From Micromonospora sp. NBC_00389 (GTDB lineage: Bacteria > Actinomycetota > Actinomycetes > Mycobacteriales > Micromonosporaceae): a stretch of DNA of 64,000 nt. A model generated the notes under the pieces. It was not told where the DNA came from. It saw only the letters and a list, made by a program, of their open reading frames with translations, and did not search any database. Positions 26,895 through 37,378 of the stretch are shown one piece after another (within the stretch, counting starts at the first letter, position 1; each line of letters begins with the position of its first letter). A program made the translations under genes and the position numbers. The stretch covers positions 6,572,001 through 6,636,000 of the forward strand of contig NZ_CP107947.1 in NCBI RefSeq assembly GCF_036059255.1, read 5' to 3'.

Positions 26895-26929
26895 ACGGCG
26901 CGCGCTCGCCAGCGACGAGCGCGCGCCGT
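26895..26929 (+). terminator. terminator after the ABC transporter operon
   Basis: Perfect 14-bp stem (ACGGCGCGCGCTCG and its complement) with a 7-nt loop. Confidence 0.75.
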
Positions 26930-27011
26930 GGCCGTGCGGACCGATGCTTCACCGGCTGGGGCGGCTCAGCCCCACCACACGGACCAAGGATGAGACAAGA
27001 GGAGAGTTGTC

Positions 27012-27848
27012 ATGCCTACCTTCGCCACGCCAGGACCCATCGTCGCCACCGTTGTTGTCGCCGGTGCTCAGGTGCGGGTCACCGCGAGCGAGCGGACCGA
27101 CACCTCAGTGCTGGTCGAACCCATCAACAAGGCGAGCCAGTCGGATGTCAAGGTTGCCAACAAAACCAAGGTCGACTTCGCCGGCGGTCAGCTATCGGTC
27201 AAGACGACCGCGTCCGGAGACAAGAACGGTTCGGTCGCCATCACGATCGACCTGCCCGCCGGCTCCAGCCTGGTTTCGTACCTGACGTACTCGGATGTGC
27301 ACGCCGACGGCTCGTTCGGAGAGTGCGAGCTGCACATGGCATCGGGTCGGGTCCACCTCGATCGCATCAACGCGCTGCAGGCGAACATCACGGCCGGTGA
27401 GGTCACGATCGGCCACATCGCCGAGTGCGCCACCATCGACGGTGCGTCGTTCGCAATGCGGATCAGCGAGGTCAAGGACACCGTCAAGCTCTCGAGCTCG
27501 GGCGGGCAGATCTGGATCGGCCACGCATCGTCCGACCTTGATCTCAGCAGTGGCAGCGGCGGTTTCGACATCGACCGCGCCGACGGCAGCGTCACCGCCA
27601 AAACAGGCGACGGCGCCATTCGGATCGGCCGGTTGACGCGCGGTCAGGCGGAGCTGCTGAACGGCTCGGGAAACATCGAGGTCGGCATCAGCGAGGGCAC
27701 CGCCGCCTGGGTGGACGCCAACAGCGAGCGAGGGTCGGTGCGCAACTCCGTCCCGTCCCCGGAAAACCCTGACACGTCGGACAACAAGGTCACGGTTCAC
27801 GCCCGCACGCGGCACGGCGACATCAGCATTCAACGCGTAGCAAACTGA
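27012..27848 (+). CDS. DUF4097-type beta-repeat protein
   Basis: 278 residues with GAGGAGAG upstream of the ATG. The protein is a run of short beta strands rich in Gly, Ser and Asp: SVAITIDLPAGSSLVSYLTY, GECELHMASGRVHLDRINA, SGGQIWIGHASSDLDLSSGSG. This is the repetitive right-handed beta-helix-like pattern of DUF4097 (adhesin-like) proteins. No signal peptide. In actinomycetes such genes often sit with DrrAB-type transporters or SARP/TetR regulators, as here; the function is unknown. It converges on the SARP gene, stops 19 bp apart. Confidence 0.8.
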   Translation: MPTFATPGPIVATVVVAGAQVRVTASERTDTSVLVEPINKASQSDVKVANKTKVDFAGGQLSVKTTASGDKNGSVAITIDLPAGSSLVSYLTYSDVHADGSFGECELHMASGRVHLDRINALQANITAGEVTIGHIAECATIDGASFAMRISEVKDTVKLSSSGGQIWIGHASSDLDLSSGSGGFDIDRADGSVTAKTGDGAIRIGRLTRGQAELLNGSGNIEVGISEGTAAWVDANSERGSVRNSVPSPENPDTSDNKVTVHARTRHGDISIQRVAN

Positions 27849-27867
27849 CCGGGGGCGCCTGCCCCGT

Positions 27868-30800
27868 TCAGGCGGCGAGTGTGACCGTGACCAGTTGATG
27901 CCAACTCGTCTGCGTACCCTCCCGAGTCGCCTCAGCGAACCGTGTGTCGCCGAGGCGGAGCCGCGCGGCCTGCTCGATCCGGGCCACGTCCGGCTGGGAA
28001 CGATCCGGCAGCCCGCGCACGGCGGCGCTCGCCGCGAGCAACCGCGCGGCCTGCTCGTGTTGTTCACGGCGCAGTGCCAGGTCCGCGATCCCGACGAGGA
28101 CCTGCGCGATCACGGGTGCGTGCCCCGCCTCGGCCGCGGCCCGGCAGGCCGCTGCGCGGTATGTGCGGGCCTCGCCGAGGTCGTCGGCGAGGTAGCCGAG
28201 CAGATCGTGTGTCACCGCGCGGATGTGCGCACGCTCCGCAGTGTCGCCCAGCATGGTTGTCGCGACGCCGAGTTGCTGGTGTGCCTCCTCCGCGTCGCCG
28301 CCCCAACGGGCGAGTTCCGCCTTCGCCAGGGCCAGCTCGGCCAGCGCGTCCGGCCAGGTGACCCGTGCCGCGTGCCGTTGCGCCTCGGCTATCGCAGCCG
28401 CGCTGGACTCCTTGTCGCCCAGCAGCCAGTACAGCTGAGCCTGTCGCGACCGCATGCGGATGACATCCTCGATGGCACCGACTTCGGTGACGACCGCGAT
28501 CGCCTGTTCGAAGTGCTCGCAGGCAGCGGCGAACTCGCCGCGCGCGGCGATGCGGTCCGCCAGCTCGGTCTGGGCGAAGGAAATCCCGAACCGTTCGCCG
28601 ATTGCCCGGAACTCGGCGAGCGCCATCTCGAGATGCGCGTCCGCATCCCGCCCGTCCTGGCCGAGGATGATCCGCATCTTGCCGAGGTGGAGCCGGGCCA
28701 TCGCGCGGACCCAGGGGTCTTCGTCGTCCAACAGTGCTTCGAACGCGGGCAAGATCTCGTCCGGCGCCTGCAACATGCGTTCCATGGCGGCGACGAACGC
28801 CAGCGCCGGGTGTCGGCCCTGGCCGCGCTGACTGCCCTGGCCGAACCGGTACGCCTTGTGGATCCACTCCTCCGTCTGATGTTCGTCGCCCCGCCCGGAA
28901 CTCAGGAAATGCCCGACAAGGGCGTACACCGTCGCCCGGATCTCGTCGGTCACCTCGCCGGGCGTTTCGGTCGCCGCGGTGAGCAGCTCGATGCCTTCGG
29001 CCCGGTGCCCGCCGAGCCACCAGTACCAGCCGGCGTTCGCCGCGAGCCGCATCGTCGCGTGCGCCTCGCCGGCCGTGATTGCACCACGCATCGCAGAACC
29101 GATGTTGTCGTGCTCGACCTCGAGCGTGGCGAGCCATCGCACCTGCTCGGCGCGGCGAAGATGCGGCTCCGCGGTCTCGGTGAGTTCCGTGAAGTAGGCG
29201 AGATGCGCGGTGCGCGCCAGGTCCGACTCCCCCGCCTCCGCGAGGCGGTGCCCGGCGTACTCCTTGATCGTCTCGATCATCCGGTAGCGCGGTGCGCTGT
29301 CGCGATCGGCGACCAGGAGTGATTTCTCGGCGAGCGCGGTGAGCAGATCGAGCACCTGCTCCCGCTCGACCGTATCGCCGGCGCAGACCCGCTCGGCCGC
29401 TTCCAGGCTCGCCCCGCCGGAGAACACCGAGAGCCTGCGCAGGACCATCCGTTCGGCGTCGGTGAGCAACTCCCAGCTCCAGTCGACCACCGCGCGCAGC
29501 GTCCTGTGGTGCGGCAACGCGGTACGGCTACCGCTGGTCAGCAGGCGGAACCGGTCGTCGAGCCGGTGGGCGAGCTGATCGATCGACATGGTGCGCAGCC
29601 TGGCCGCGGCCAGTTCGATCGCCAGCGGCATCCCGTCCAGCGCCCGGCAGACGCGCACCATCGTCGACAACGTGTGGGCGTCGAGCGCGAGATCCGTGCG
29701 CACCGCGCCCGCCCGGTCCCGCAGCATCTGGACGGCGGGAGAGGACTCGATCTCGCCGGGGCTGGCGTCCCCCTCCGGCAAGGTCAGTGGCTCGACCAGC
29801 CACAGCGCCTCCCCGGTGATGCCGAGCGGTTCCCTGCTCGTCGCCAGGATCCGCAGTCGCTGGCACTCCCCGAGCACTCGATGGGCGAACGCCGCCGCCG
29901 ACTCGATCACATGCTCACAGTTGTCCAGAATCAGCAGCGCCTCCCGATCGCGGATCGCGGCGATGAGCCGGTCCGTCGGCTCCACGTTCGGTGCCCCGCC
30001 GAGCAGAGCATCCCGGAGGCCGAGCCCGGCGAGCGCCGACTGCGCCAGGTCAGCATCCGCGCCGATGGCTGCGAGCTCCACCAGCCAGACCCCGTCCGGC
30101 AGGTCGCCGAGCAGCGTGCGCGCGGTTTCCGTGGCCAGCCTGGTCTTCCCCGAGCCGCCCGGCCCGATGAGAGTGGTGAGCCGATGCTCGGCGAGGAGTT
30201 CGCGGACCGCGGCGATATCGGCGTCCTTGCCGATGAAGCTGGTCAGCTCGGCACGCAAGTTGGTCTTCCGGTTCTCCTCCCGCCGTCGTCCCAACCCGCC
30301 CCGCAGCAGCGCGACGTGCAATGCGGACAGCTCCGGAGAGGGGTCGACGCCCAGCGCGTCGGCCAGTGCCTCTCTCGCGCGCTGGTACACGAGCAGCGCG
30401 TCGGTGTCGCGGCCGGCCGCGACGAGGGCACGCATCAGCGCGGCGACAAGCCGTTCTCGCACCGGATGCGCGGCCACCAGGTCGGTCAGCTCCGTGACCA
30501 GCTCCACACCGTGGCCGAGGCGGATCTCGGCATCGAACCGATCCTCCATGGCTGTCAGGCGTAGCCCTTCGAGCCGGGTGACCGCCGCGTCCAACGCGGC
30601 ACTATCCGGCAAATCGACGCCCTGCATGGCCGCACCGCGCCACAGTGCGAGGGCCTCACGCAGCAGCCGTACCCGCCGCGATTCATCATCCGTCTGGACC
30701 TGGCCCGCCGTGATGAGGCGTTCGAACTTCACGGCGTCGACAGCGTCGGGTTCCACCGTCAACCGGTAGCCGTCCGGCTGCCCCTCGATCCAGCCTTCCG

Positions 30801-31023
30801 GCAGCGCCTTGCGCAGCCGGGAAACCAAGCGTTGCAGGGCATTCGTCGCGTCGGAGGGCGGCCGCTCACCCCAGATCCAGTCGATGAGAGTCGCCTTCGG
30901 GACCACGTGTCGTGGTTCGAGCGCGAGGGCGATCAACAGACCGCGCAACCGGGCACCCGGCACGTCGGCCAAGACGCCGTCGTCCGCACGAACCTCGAAT
31001 GGTCCAAGCATCCCGATCTGCAC
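27868..31023 (-). CDS. AfsR/SARP-family regulator with BTAD, NB-ARC and TPR regions
   Basis: 1051 residues from GTG 31023, where homologs start (QIGMLGPFEVRADDG). An OmpR-like winged helix spans 1-90 (ALQRLVSRLRKALP recognition region). The BTAD helical domain spans ~97-240. NB-ARC ATPase: P-loop GPGGSGKT at 287-294, Walker B region ALLILDNCEHV, and GMPLAIELAAARL. Helical TPR-like repeats run to the C-terminus. Such proteins bind 11-bp-phased direct repeats and recruit RNA polymerase, with ATP and the TPR tail gating activity. The phased CGTGTCAG array before the nearby ABC transporter is the best candidate site. No kinase partner is present in the window. Confidence 0.9.
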   Translation of the reverse strand: MQIGMLGPFEVRADDGVLADVPGARLRGLLIALALEPRHVVPKATLIDWIWGERPPSDATNALQRLVSRLRKALPEGWIEGQPDGYRLTVEPDAVDAVKFERLITAGQVQTDDESRRVRLLREALALWRGAAMQGVDLPDSAALDAAVTRLEGLRLTAMEDRFDAEIRLGHGVELVTELTDLVAAHPVRERLVAALMRALVAAGRDTDALLVYQRAREALADALGVDPSPELSALHVALLRGGLGRRREENRKTNLRAELTSFIGKDADIAAVRELLAEHRLTTLIGPGGSGKTRLATETARTLLGDLPDGVWLVELAAIGADADLAQSALAGLGLRDALLGGAPNVEPTDRLIAAIRDREALLILDNCEHVIESAAAFAHRVLGECQRLRILATSREPLGITGEALWLVEPLTLPEGDASPGEIESSPAVQMLRDRAGAVRTDLALDAHTLSTMVRVCRALDGMPLAIELAAARLRTMSIDQLAHRLDDRFRLLTSGSRTALPHHRTLRAVVDWSWELLTDAERMVLRRLSVFSGGASLEAAERVCAGDTVEREQVLDLLTALAEKSLLVADRDSAPRYRMIETIKEYAGHRLAEAGESDLARTAHLAYFTELTETAEPHLRRAEQVRWLATLEVEHDNIGSAMRGAITAGEAHATMRLAANAGWYWWLGGHRAEGIELLTAATETPGEVTDEIRATVYALVGHFLSSGRGDEHQTEEWIHKAYRFGQGSQRGQGRHPALAFVAAMERMLQAPDEILPAFEALLDDEDPWVRAMARLHLGKMRIILGQDGRDADAHLEMALAEFRAIGERFGISFAQTELADRIAARGEFAAACEHFEQAIAVVTEVGAIEDVIRMRSRQAQLYWLLGDKESSAAAIAEAQRHAARVTWPDALAELALAKAELARWGGDAEEAHQQLGVATTMLGDTAERAHIRAVTHDLLGYLADDLGEARTYRAAACRAAAEAGHAPVIAQVLVGIADLALRREQHEQAARLLAASAAVRGLPDRSQPDVARIEQAARLRLGDTRFAEATREGTQTSWHQLVTVTLAA

Positions 31024-31187
31024 CTGGCAGATCTTGCCACGGGCGATTGGCAGCCCCGCCGACGGTGAGCTGGGCGGAGGTCGAATCCGGTGCCATTGGG
31101 GGTACTGCCGCATTTGCCGACCTCGAGCAGGCACACGTCGTCGATGATGGTGATGTCAAGCGACACAGGGAAACCGAGGAGAGCACC

Positions 31188-31943
31188 TTGAACAGGCTGA
31201 CCGTACGCGCCATCGGCGGGCCGACGGCCGTCCTCGACTACGCGGGCTCGCGCATCGTGTTGGACCCGACCTTCGACGAACCACGGACGTACCAGAACGG
31301 GCCGGTCACCGCGACCAAGCTGACCGGCCCGAGCGCCGCGCCCGAGGACCTCGACCAGGCCGATGCGGTACTCGTATCGCACGAGCACCACATCGACAAC
31401 CTCGACATCTCCGGGCGGGAGTACGCCCGCCGGGCCCGACGGGTGTTCACCACCACGGCGGGGGCACAGAATCTTGGCCCCGGGTGCATCGGCCTCCGGC
31501 TGTTCGAGCACGCCGTGGTCGGCGACCTGCGCGTCACGGCGGTTCCGGCGCTGCACGGGACGCCGGAGATTGGCGTGGTCAACGGTCCGGTGATCGGATT
31601 CGTGCTGGAGGCCGATGGCTGGCCGACGGTCTACGTCAGCGGGGACAACGCCTCACTGGATGTCGTGGCGGTGGTCGCGGAACAGTTTCCGGCGATAAAG
31701 ATCGCGATCCTCAACCTCGGCGCGGCCCGGATCGCGGCACGCGGCGAGGGGTACCTCACCTTGACGGCAGAACTGGCGGCACGAGCGGCGGCTCTGCTCG
31801 GTGTCCGGGCGATGGTTCCGGTGCACCAGGACGGCTGGGGGCACTACACCCAGGATGCCGACGACGTCGTGCGCGCCTTTGAAAAGGCGGGCTTGACGGA
31901 CGTGCTCGTCGACCTCCGGCCCGGCGACTCGGCGACTCTCTGA
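31188..31943 (+). CDS. MBL-fold metal-dependent hydrolase (UlaG-like)
   Basis: 251 residues from TTG 31188, with GAGGAGA seven bases upstream. It is the only start with a ribosome-binding site and matches the beginning of the domain (LTVRAIGGPTAVLDYAGSRI). Metal-ligand motif SHEHHIDNLD, later VPALHGTP, YVSGDNA and VPVHQDGW. These residues are typical of UlaG-like beta-lactamase-fold hydrolases. The substrate is unknown. It is divergent from the SARP gene, about 165 bp apart, and converges on the nitroreductase. Confidence 0.83.
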   Translation: MNRLTVRAIGGPTAVLDYAGSRIVLDPTFDEPRTYQNGPVTATKLTGPSAAPEDLDQADAVLVSHEHHIDNLDISGREYARRARRVFTTTAGAQNLGPGCIGLRLFEHAVVGDLRVTAVPALHGTPEIGVVNGPVIGFVLEADGWPTVYVSGDNASLDVVAVVAEQFPAIKIAILNLGAARIAARGEGYLTLTAELAARAAALLGVRAMVPVHQDGWGHYTQDADDVVRAFEKAGLTDVLVDLRPGDSATL

Positions 31944-31974
31944 CGAGGACACGGCGACCTCACCGGCGGTTGTC

Positions 31975-32667
31975 CTACCAACGGTCCCAGTGGGCGAAAG
32001 ACTCGGCTTCGGCGCGAGGGCCGGGCTTGAAGTCCGTGCCGAGGGTGTAGGCCACCGGTGTGAGGGCTACCTGCACAACCGTGTCGTACGGGATGCCGAG
32101 CAGGTCGGCCATCTCCCGCTCGTAGCTGAGATGACTCGTGGTCCAGGCGGTGCCGAGCCCGCGTTCACGTGCGGCCAGCATGAAACTCCAGAACGCCGGT
32201 ATGACCGAACCCCAGGCACCAGCCTGCCCGCGAACGCTGTCGAGCTCGGCGCGTGACTCAACGCGCAGGCACGGGACGAGAAGCAACGGCACCTCGTGCA
32301 GGTGTTCGGCGAGGTGTTGCAGGCTGCCCGCGATGCGACTCCACTCGGTCGAGGCGAAGTTCATGCGGCTGAAGGCGGGCCCGGCCGTTCCGGAGGCCGG
32401 CGGCGGCGCCATCAGACCGCGCCGCCACAGATCCGCGACGGCCGCCCGGGTCCGCTGGTCTTGGACGAAGATGAAGTCCCAGCGCTGCCTGTTCCGGCCG
32501 CTCGGCGCTTGCAGGGCTATGCGGAGGCACTCCTCGATCACGTGGCGCGGCACGGGGCGGCGCAGGTCGAGACGCTTGCGCACGGCGCGGGTTGTGGTCA
32601 GGACCTCGTCGGCGGACAGACCGAGGGTGCCCGGCGAGCTCTGCGGTGCCGATCCCGAGTCGGTCAT
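31975..32667 (-). CDS. nitroreductase family FMN protein
   Basis: 230 residues, start overlapping the ArsR stop (ATGA). FMN-binding patterns: TTTRAVRKRLDL, QAPSGRNRQRWDFIFVQD and the C-terminal LGIPYDTVVQVALTPVAYT with GLGTAWTTSHL. Probably an NAD(P)H-dependent flavoprotein reducing nitro or quinone-like compounds. Its coupling to an ArsR repressor suggests substrate-induced expression. Confidence 0.87.
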   Translation of the reverse strand: MTDSGSAPQSSPGTLGLSADEVLTTTRAVRKRLDLRRPVPRHVIEECLRIALQAPSGRNRQRWDFIFVQDQRTRAAVADLWRRGLMAPPPASGTAGPAFSRMNFASTEWSRIAGSLQHLAEHLHEVPLLLVPCLRVESRAELDSVRGQAGAWGSVIPAFWSFMLAARERGLGTAWTTSHLSYEREMADLLGIPYDTVVQVALTPVAYTLGTDFKPGPRAEAESFAHWDRW

Positions 32668-33014
32668 GCCAGCGCTCCCCCGGTCGTCGTCTCGCAGATG
32701 CCCAGGTTGGCGGTGACCGCAGGAAGCAGCCCGGGAAACCGGTCGTCGATCTCGTCGGCACGCAATTCGTGACGGCGAAAACTCCCGTTCGGCGTGACGC
32801 GGAGGATGCCGGCCTCACGGAGGACCTTCAGGTGGTGCGAGAGGGTCGACATGCTCACCTCGGACAGCGCTTCGAACTTCCCGCAGACGACACCACCCGA
32901 CTGCGCCAACTGCCGTACGACACTCAAGCGGACCGGGTCGGCGAGCGCGCTGAGCAGCGTGGCCAGGTCGACCGCGGCGAGGTCGGGATGATGCAGAGCC
33001 CTCATGGGCGCCAT
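32664..33014 (-). CDS. ArsR-family winged-helix regulator
   Basis: 116 residues from the ATG at 33014 (ATGs at 33005 and 33026 are possible). Winged helix LLSALADPVRLSVVRQLAQSGG, recognition helix VSMSTLSHHLKVLREAG. Contains Cys residues in VVCGKF and GICETT but not a classical metal site. First gene of a two-gene operon with the nitroreductase. Inverted and direct repeats of ATTTCG directly upstream are its probable operator. Confidence 0.87.
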   Translation of the reverse strand: MAPMRALHHPDLAAVDLATLLSALADPVRLSVVRQLAQSGGVVCGKFEALSEVSMSTLSHHLKVLREAGILRVTPNGSFRRHELRADEIDDRFPGLLPAVTANLGICETTTGGALA

Positions 33015-33022
33015 GCTACCGT

Positions 33023-33053
33023 TCATTTCGTCATTTCGCGAATCATCGAAATG
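33023..33053. promoter_or_regulatory. TCATTTCG direct/inverted repeat, probable ArsR operator
   Basis: TCATTTCG is repeated back-to-back at 33023 and 33031, and the second copy forms an inverted repeat with CGAAATG at 33047 (8-nt spacer). It is an AT-rich island immediately before the ArsR gene and 135 bp before the divergent ThuA-like gene. Confidence 0.5.
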
Positions 33054-33187
33054 GCGGTCTGGACGGCCCCGGGGGCCGGCACCGAACCGGGACACGGCTC
33101 GCATCGGTCGAAGATCGACAGGGTGTCCGCTCCCCCACCCACCGTGGGCCAGTCACCCTGGCATCAAGCAAGCAGGATCGGAGCATC

Positions 33188-33856
33188 ATGGCGCAGCCCA
33201 TCGAAACCATCATCTTCAGCGGAGAAGGCCCGTACGCCGACCCGTGGCACCCGCTGGCCGACACCAGCGCAAAGATCGCCGAGATCGTCGGCGACGCGAG
33301 TTCCGTGGCGACCGTGACGTCCATCAGCCAGCTCGACACCGCCCTCAACGGTGTCGACCTGCTGGTCGTCAACGCGAGCGCCAACCGCGCGACGCCGATC
33401 GCCGAGGATGACGACTTTGCCCGCATCCTTGACGCCTTCCTCGCCCGCGGCGGCAACGTTCTCGCCACCCACAGCGCGACAATCGCCTTCCCCCGCCTGC
33501 CAATCTGGCGGTCCACGATCGGCGCCGTCTGGGACTACGACAAAACCTTCCACCCGCCGATCGGCCAGACTCTCATCCGGCGCAGCGGCGTGGAACACCC
33601 GATAGTCGATGGACTCGGCGACTTCGAGGTCCACGACGAGCGCTTCACCAACCTGGATCTGGTCGACGACGGAAGCATTGAGCCGCTCTACGTCCACGAG
33701 GAGAAGGGTGCCTCCCACCCGCTCGTCTGGGCACGCATCGTCGGCAGCAGCCGGGTGATCTACGACGGTCTCGGTCACGACCTCAGGTCGTACGAGTCGC
33801 CGGGACACGTCGACCTGCTCAGGCGCACCGTGTCCTGGCTTCGCCACCACATCTGA
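33188..33856 (+). CDS. ThuA-like protein
   Basis: 222 residues. GATase-like fold of the ThuA family: IETIIFSGEGPYADPWHPLA, LDLLVVNAS-type strand (DLLVVNASANRATP), HSATIAFPRLPIWRS, KTFHPPIGQTLIRR, then HPLVWARI and VIYDGLGHD. ThuA domains accompany trehalose or other sugar metabolism and bind sugar-like ligands; no sugar genes adjoin this one. GGAG lies upstream of the ATG. Divergent from the ArsR-nitroreductase operon. Confidence 0.8.
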   Translation: MAQPIETIIFSGEGPYADPWHPLADTSAKIAEIVGDASSVATVTSISQLDTALNGVDLLVVNASANRATPIAEDDDFARILDAFLARGGNVLATHSATIAFPRLPIWRSTIGAVWDYDKTFHPPIGQTLIRRSGVEHPIVDGLGDFEVHDERFTNLDLVDDGSIEPLYVHEEKGASHPLVWARIVGSSRVIYDGLGHDLRSYESPGHVDLLRRTVSWLRHHI

Positions 33857-33901
33857 CCCAGCGCGAGGCGGAGCCGGTACTGCTGGTGGCGGCGTTGACC
33901 G

Positions 33902-34876
33902 CTAGGTGTCGGGATGGGACTGCGCGCGGACGAGATCGTCGCCGGTGCCGGTGCGGTAGTACAGCACTGAACGGCCTGATCGTCGCCGGCTGACCAGTCT
34001 CCCGTCCAGCAGCACCCGCAGGTGGCCGCCGACCGAGCCGAGTCCGTACCCGGTCAGCGCCACCAGTTGGGTGGTGCTCTTCGGCGTGCCCAGTGCGGTG
34101 AGGATGCGGGCACGTACCGGTCCCAGCAGCCTTGCCAACGCCTCGGGCGTCGCGCCGGTCCGCGGCCGGGCGAGGAGCCCTGAGCACGGATAGATGACGG
34201 CATAACGGCGTTGCCGCGGGTCGGACGCCACCCAGCCACGGCGGGTCGTGGCGGGAATGAAGACCAGCTCGGCCCCGGAGATGTCGCGCGGCGGGTAGTC
34301 GTACGTGTTGATCTGCAGCCGCCCGTCGCCCAGCCATCGCATTCCCGGTCGCATGCCGTCCAGCGCGGTCGCCCAGCCACCGGAGCTGAGCTGGTGCGTT
34401 CGGGCCACGACGTCGGCCTCGAACGCCCGGGCCCGCCACGGCTAGTCCGGTTCGACACTGCGGGTCCAGATCCACGACAGCAGGTCGGCCACTCGGGCCG
34501 CGCCGTCCGGCACCCGCAGCGCGTCGGGCACCGGACCCTGCAGGGCGACGGCGAGGTCGTCGAGGTAGGTGCCGGACGGGGTCGCGGCGAGCCTGCCCAG
34601 CTCGTCATCGATGGAGCGATCGCCCGGCCGCGGCGGCACGGTCAGGAAATCGGGAAGCCATGCCCGCCGGAACGCCACCTTCACGAACGTCGCCGCGAAC
34701 GAGTCCGCCGCGATGCGCTCGCGGTAGGCGAGACGGTCCACGTCCAGTTGGCTGCCTTCGCCGGCCGGTGCCGGCCGTCCGATGAGCACCACCAGGCGCC
34801 CGACCGTCTCGGCCAGCGGCGACAGGGTGAACCGGCTCCGCGCGAGCGTGTCGGAGCCGATCAGCCACACCCCCAC
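33902..34876 (-). pseudogene. winged-helix regulator (DUF5937-like + HTH) with in-frame amber codon
   Basis: The frame starts at GTG 34876 (GGAGG 7 nt upstream), reads 144 residues to EPD, hits TAG at 34442-34444, then continues in the same frame with PWRARAFEADVVARTHQL to 33902. The N-terminal half has the RFTLSPLAETVGRLVVLIG start of the family; the C-terminal half has the winged helix (ARILTALGTPKSTTQLVALTG, GSVGGHLRVLLDGRLVSRRR). The natural codon at the stop was probably TGG (Trp). A single-base change thus separates the sensor from the DNA-binding domain. It is divergent from an MFS gene that is also broken. Readthrough or sequencing error are alternatives. Confidence 0.82.
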
Positions 34877-34935
34877 GTTTCGCCTCCACAGGAAACTTTA
34901 GGGCCTCACCGAGCCGCCCACTGAGACTGCCGGCC

Positions 34936-36115
34936 ATGAGTACGTACCGCGAATTGTTTCGTACGCCGGAATTCACGCCGATGTTCGCCAGCGCCTCAGC
35001 CACCATCGCCGCCCGCACGGTTAGTGGCCTGGCCCTCGGCACCCTGGTGTACGGGGCGACCGGCTCGCCGCTGCTGTCCGCGTTGAGCACGTTCGGCTCA
35101 TCGTTCGCCCAGATGATCGGCATTTTCACCGTGCTGTCGGCCGCCGACCGACTGCCGCCGCGGGCCGCGACGGCCGGCATCGCGGTTCTCTTCGCCGCCG
35201 GTACGGCGGTCCTGGCGGTGCCTGGCCTCCCGGCGTGGGGCATGGTGCTGGTCGTCCTCGGCATCGGGCTGGTCAACTCGGTCGCCGGCGGCGTGCGCTG
35301 GGGTTTGCTCCATGAGATCCTGCCGGCCGAGCGTTACCTGCTGGGCCGGTCGGTGTTCAACATGGCGGTCGGGGTGATGCAGATCGCCGGCTTCGCCGCG
35401 GGTGGGCTGCTACTGGTGGTGCTGTCGCCCCGCCAGGGTGCTGGCCGCCGCCGGGCTCAATCTCCTCGCCGCAGCGGTGGCCCGGCTCGGGCTCACCGCC
35501 CGCCCGCCGCGCGCCGCAGGCCGCCCGTCGATCCGCAGGACCTGGCAGGTCAACGGCCAACTGTGGGCGTCGCCAGCACGCCGCGCCACGTACCTCGCGA
35601 TGTGGTTGCCCAACGGCTTCATCGTGGGTTGCGAAGCGCTGTTCGTCCCGTACGCGCCCGCTTCGGCCAGTGCGCTGTTCGTCGTTACCGCGTTCGGGAT
35701 GTTGACCGGTGACGTTCTCGTCGGCCGATTCCTGCCGCAACGGCACCGCCGGCGGCTGATCACGCCGCTACAGATGCTGCTGGCGGCCCCGTTCCTGCTG
35801 TTCGCACTGCCTCTACCGTATGGCGTCGCCCTGACCGCCGCGGCACTCGGAGCGGCTGGCTACAGCGCCGGTCTGCTGCTGCAGGAACGCCTGCTCGCTC
35901 AGACCGGCGACGACATCCGCGGCCAGGCGCTCGGCCTGCACTCGGCGGGCATGCTCACGATGCAGGCGGTCGGCGCCACCATGGCCGGGGCCGCAGCGCA
36001 GATCCTGCCGGTCGGCACCGCGATGGCTGTCATGGCGCTGGCATCGCTGTGCATCAGCGCCACCCTCGCCGCAGCGATACGCCGCCCAATCACGGTTCCG
36101 GTCCACGTCGGCTGA
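34936..36115 (+). pseudogene. MFS transporter with a single-base frameshift
   Basis: Residues 1-~165 (MSTYRELFRTPEFTPMFAS... membrane segments to GGLLLVVLSPR) continue in another frame from VLAAAGLNLLAAAVARLGL to the end (IRRPITVPVHVG). Deleting one base near 35435 (the A in CGCCAGGGTG) gives one 392-residue frame with about 11-12 membrane helices. The family exports drugs or small molecules. Its divergent regulator carries a nonsense mutation, so the pair seems to have decayed together. A sequencing error is the main alternative. Confidence 0.82.
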
Positions 36116-36138
36116 GCCCGGACCGGGGCGGTCCGGGC
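36116..36138. terminator. terminator between MFS and epoxide hydrolase genes
   Basis: Perfect 9-bp stem GCCCGGACC / GGTCCGGGC, 5-nt loop, between convergent stops. Confidence 0.65.
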
Positions 36139-36169
36139 CAGCAAGACCTCTACCCTGACGCGCTTGCGG

Positions 36170-37315
<1,146 letters not shown>

Positions 37316-37378
37316 GACTACCACGCTACGGACCAGCTAGGACAGGTTCCGCCCTAGGCGCATGACAAACTTCTGAGC

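Noticed and set aside
27895..30564. Long plus-strand frames opposite the SARP gene
   Set aside because: No recognisable motifs; explained by codon bias of the SARP gene.
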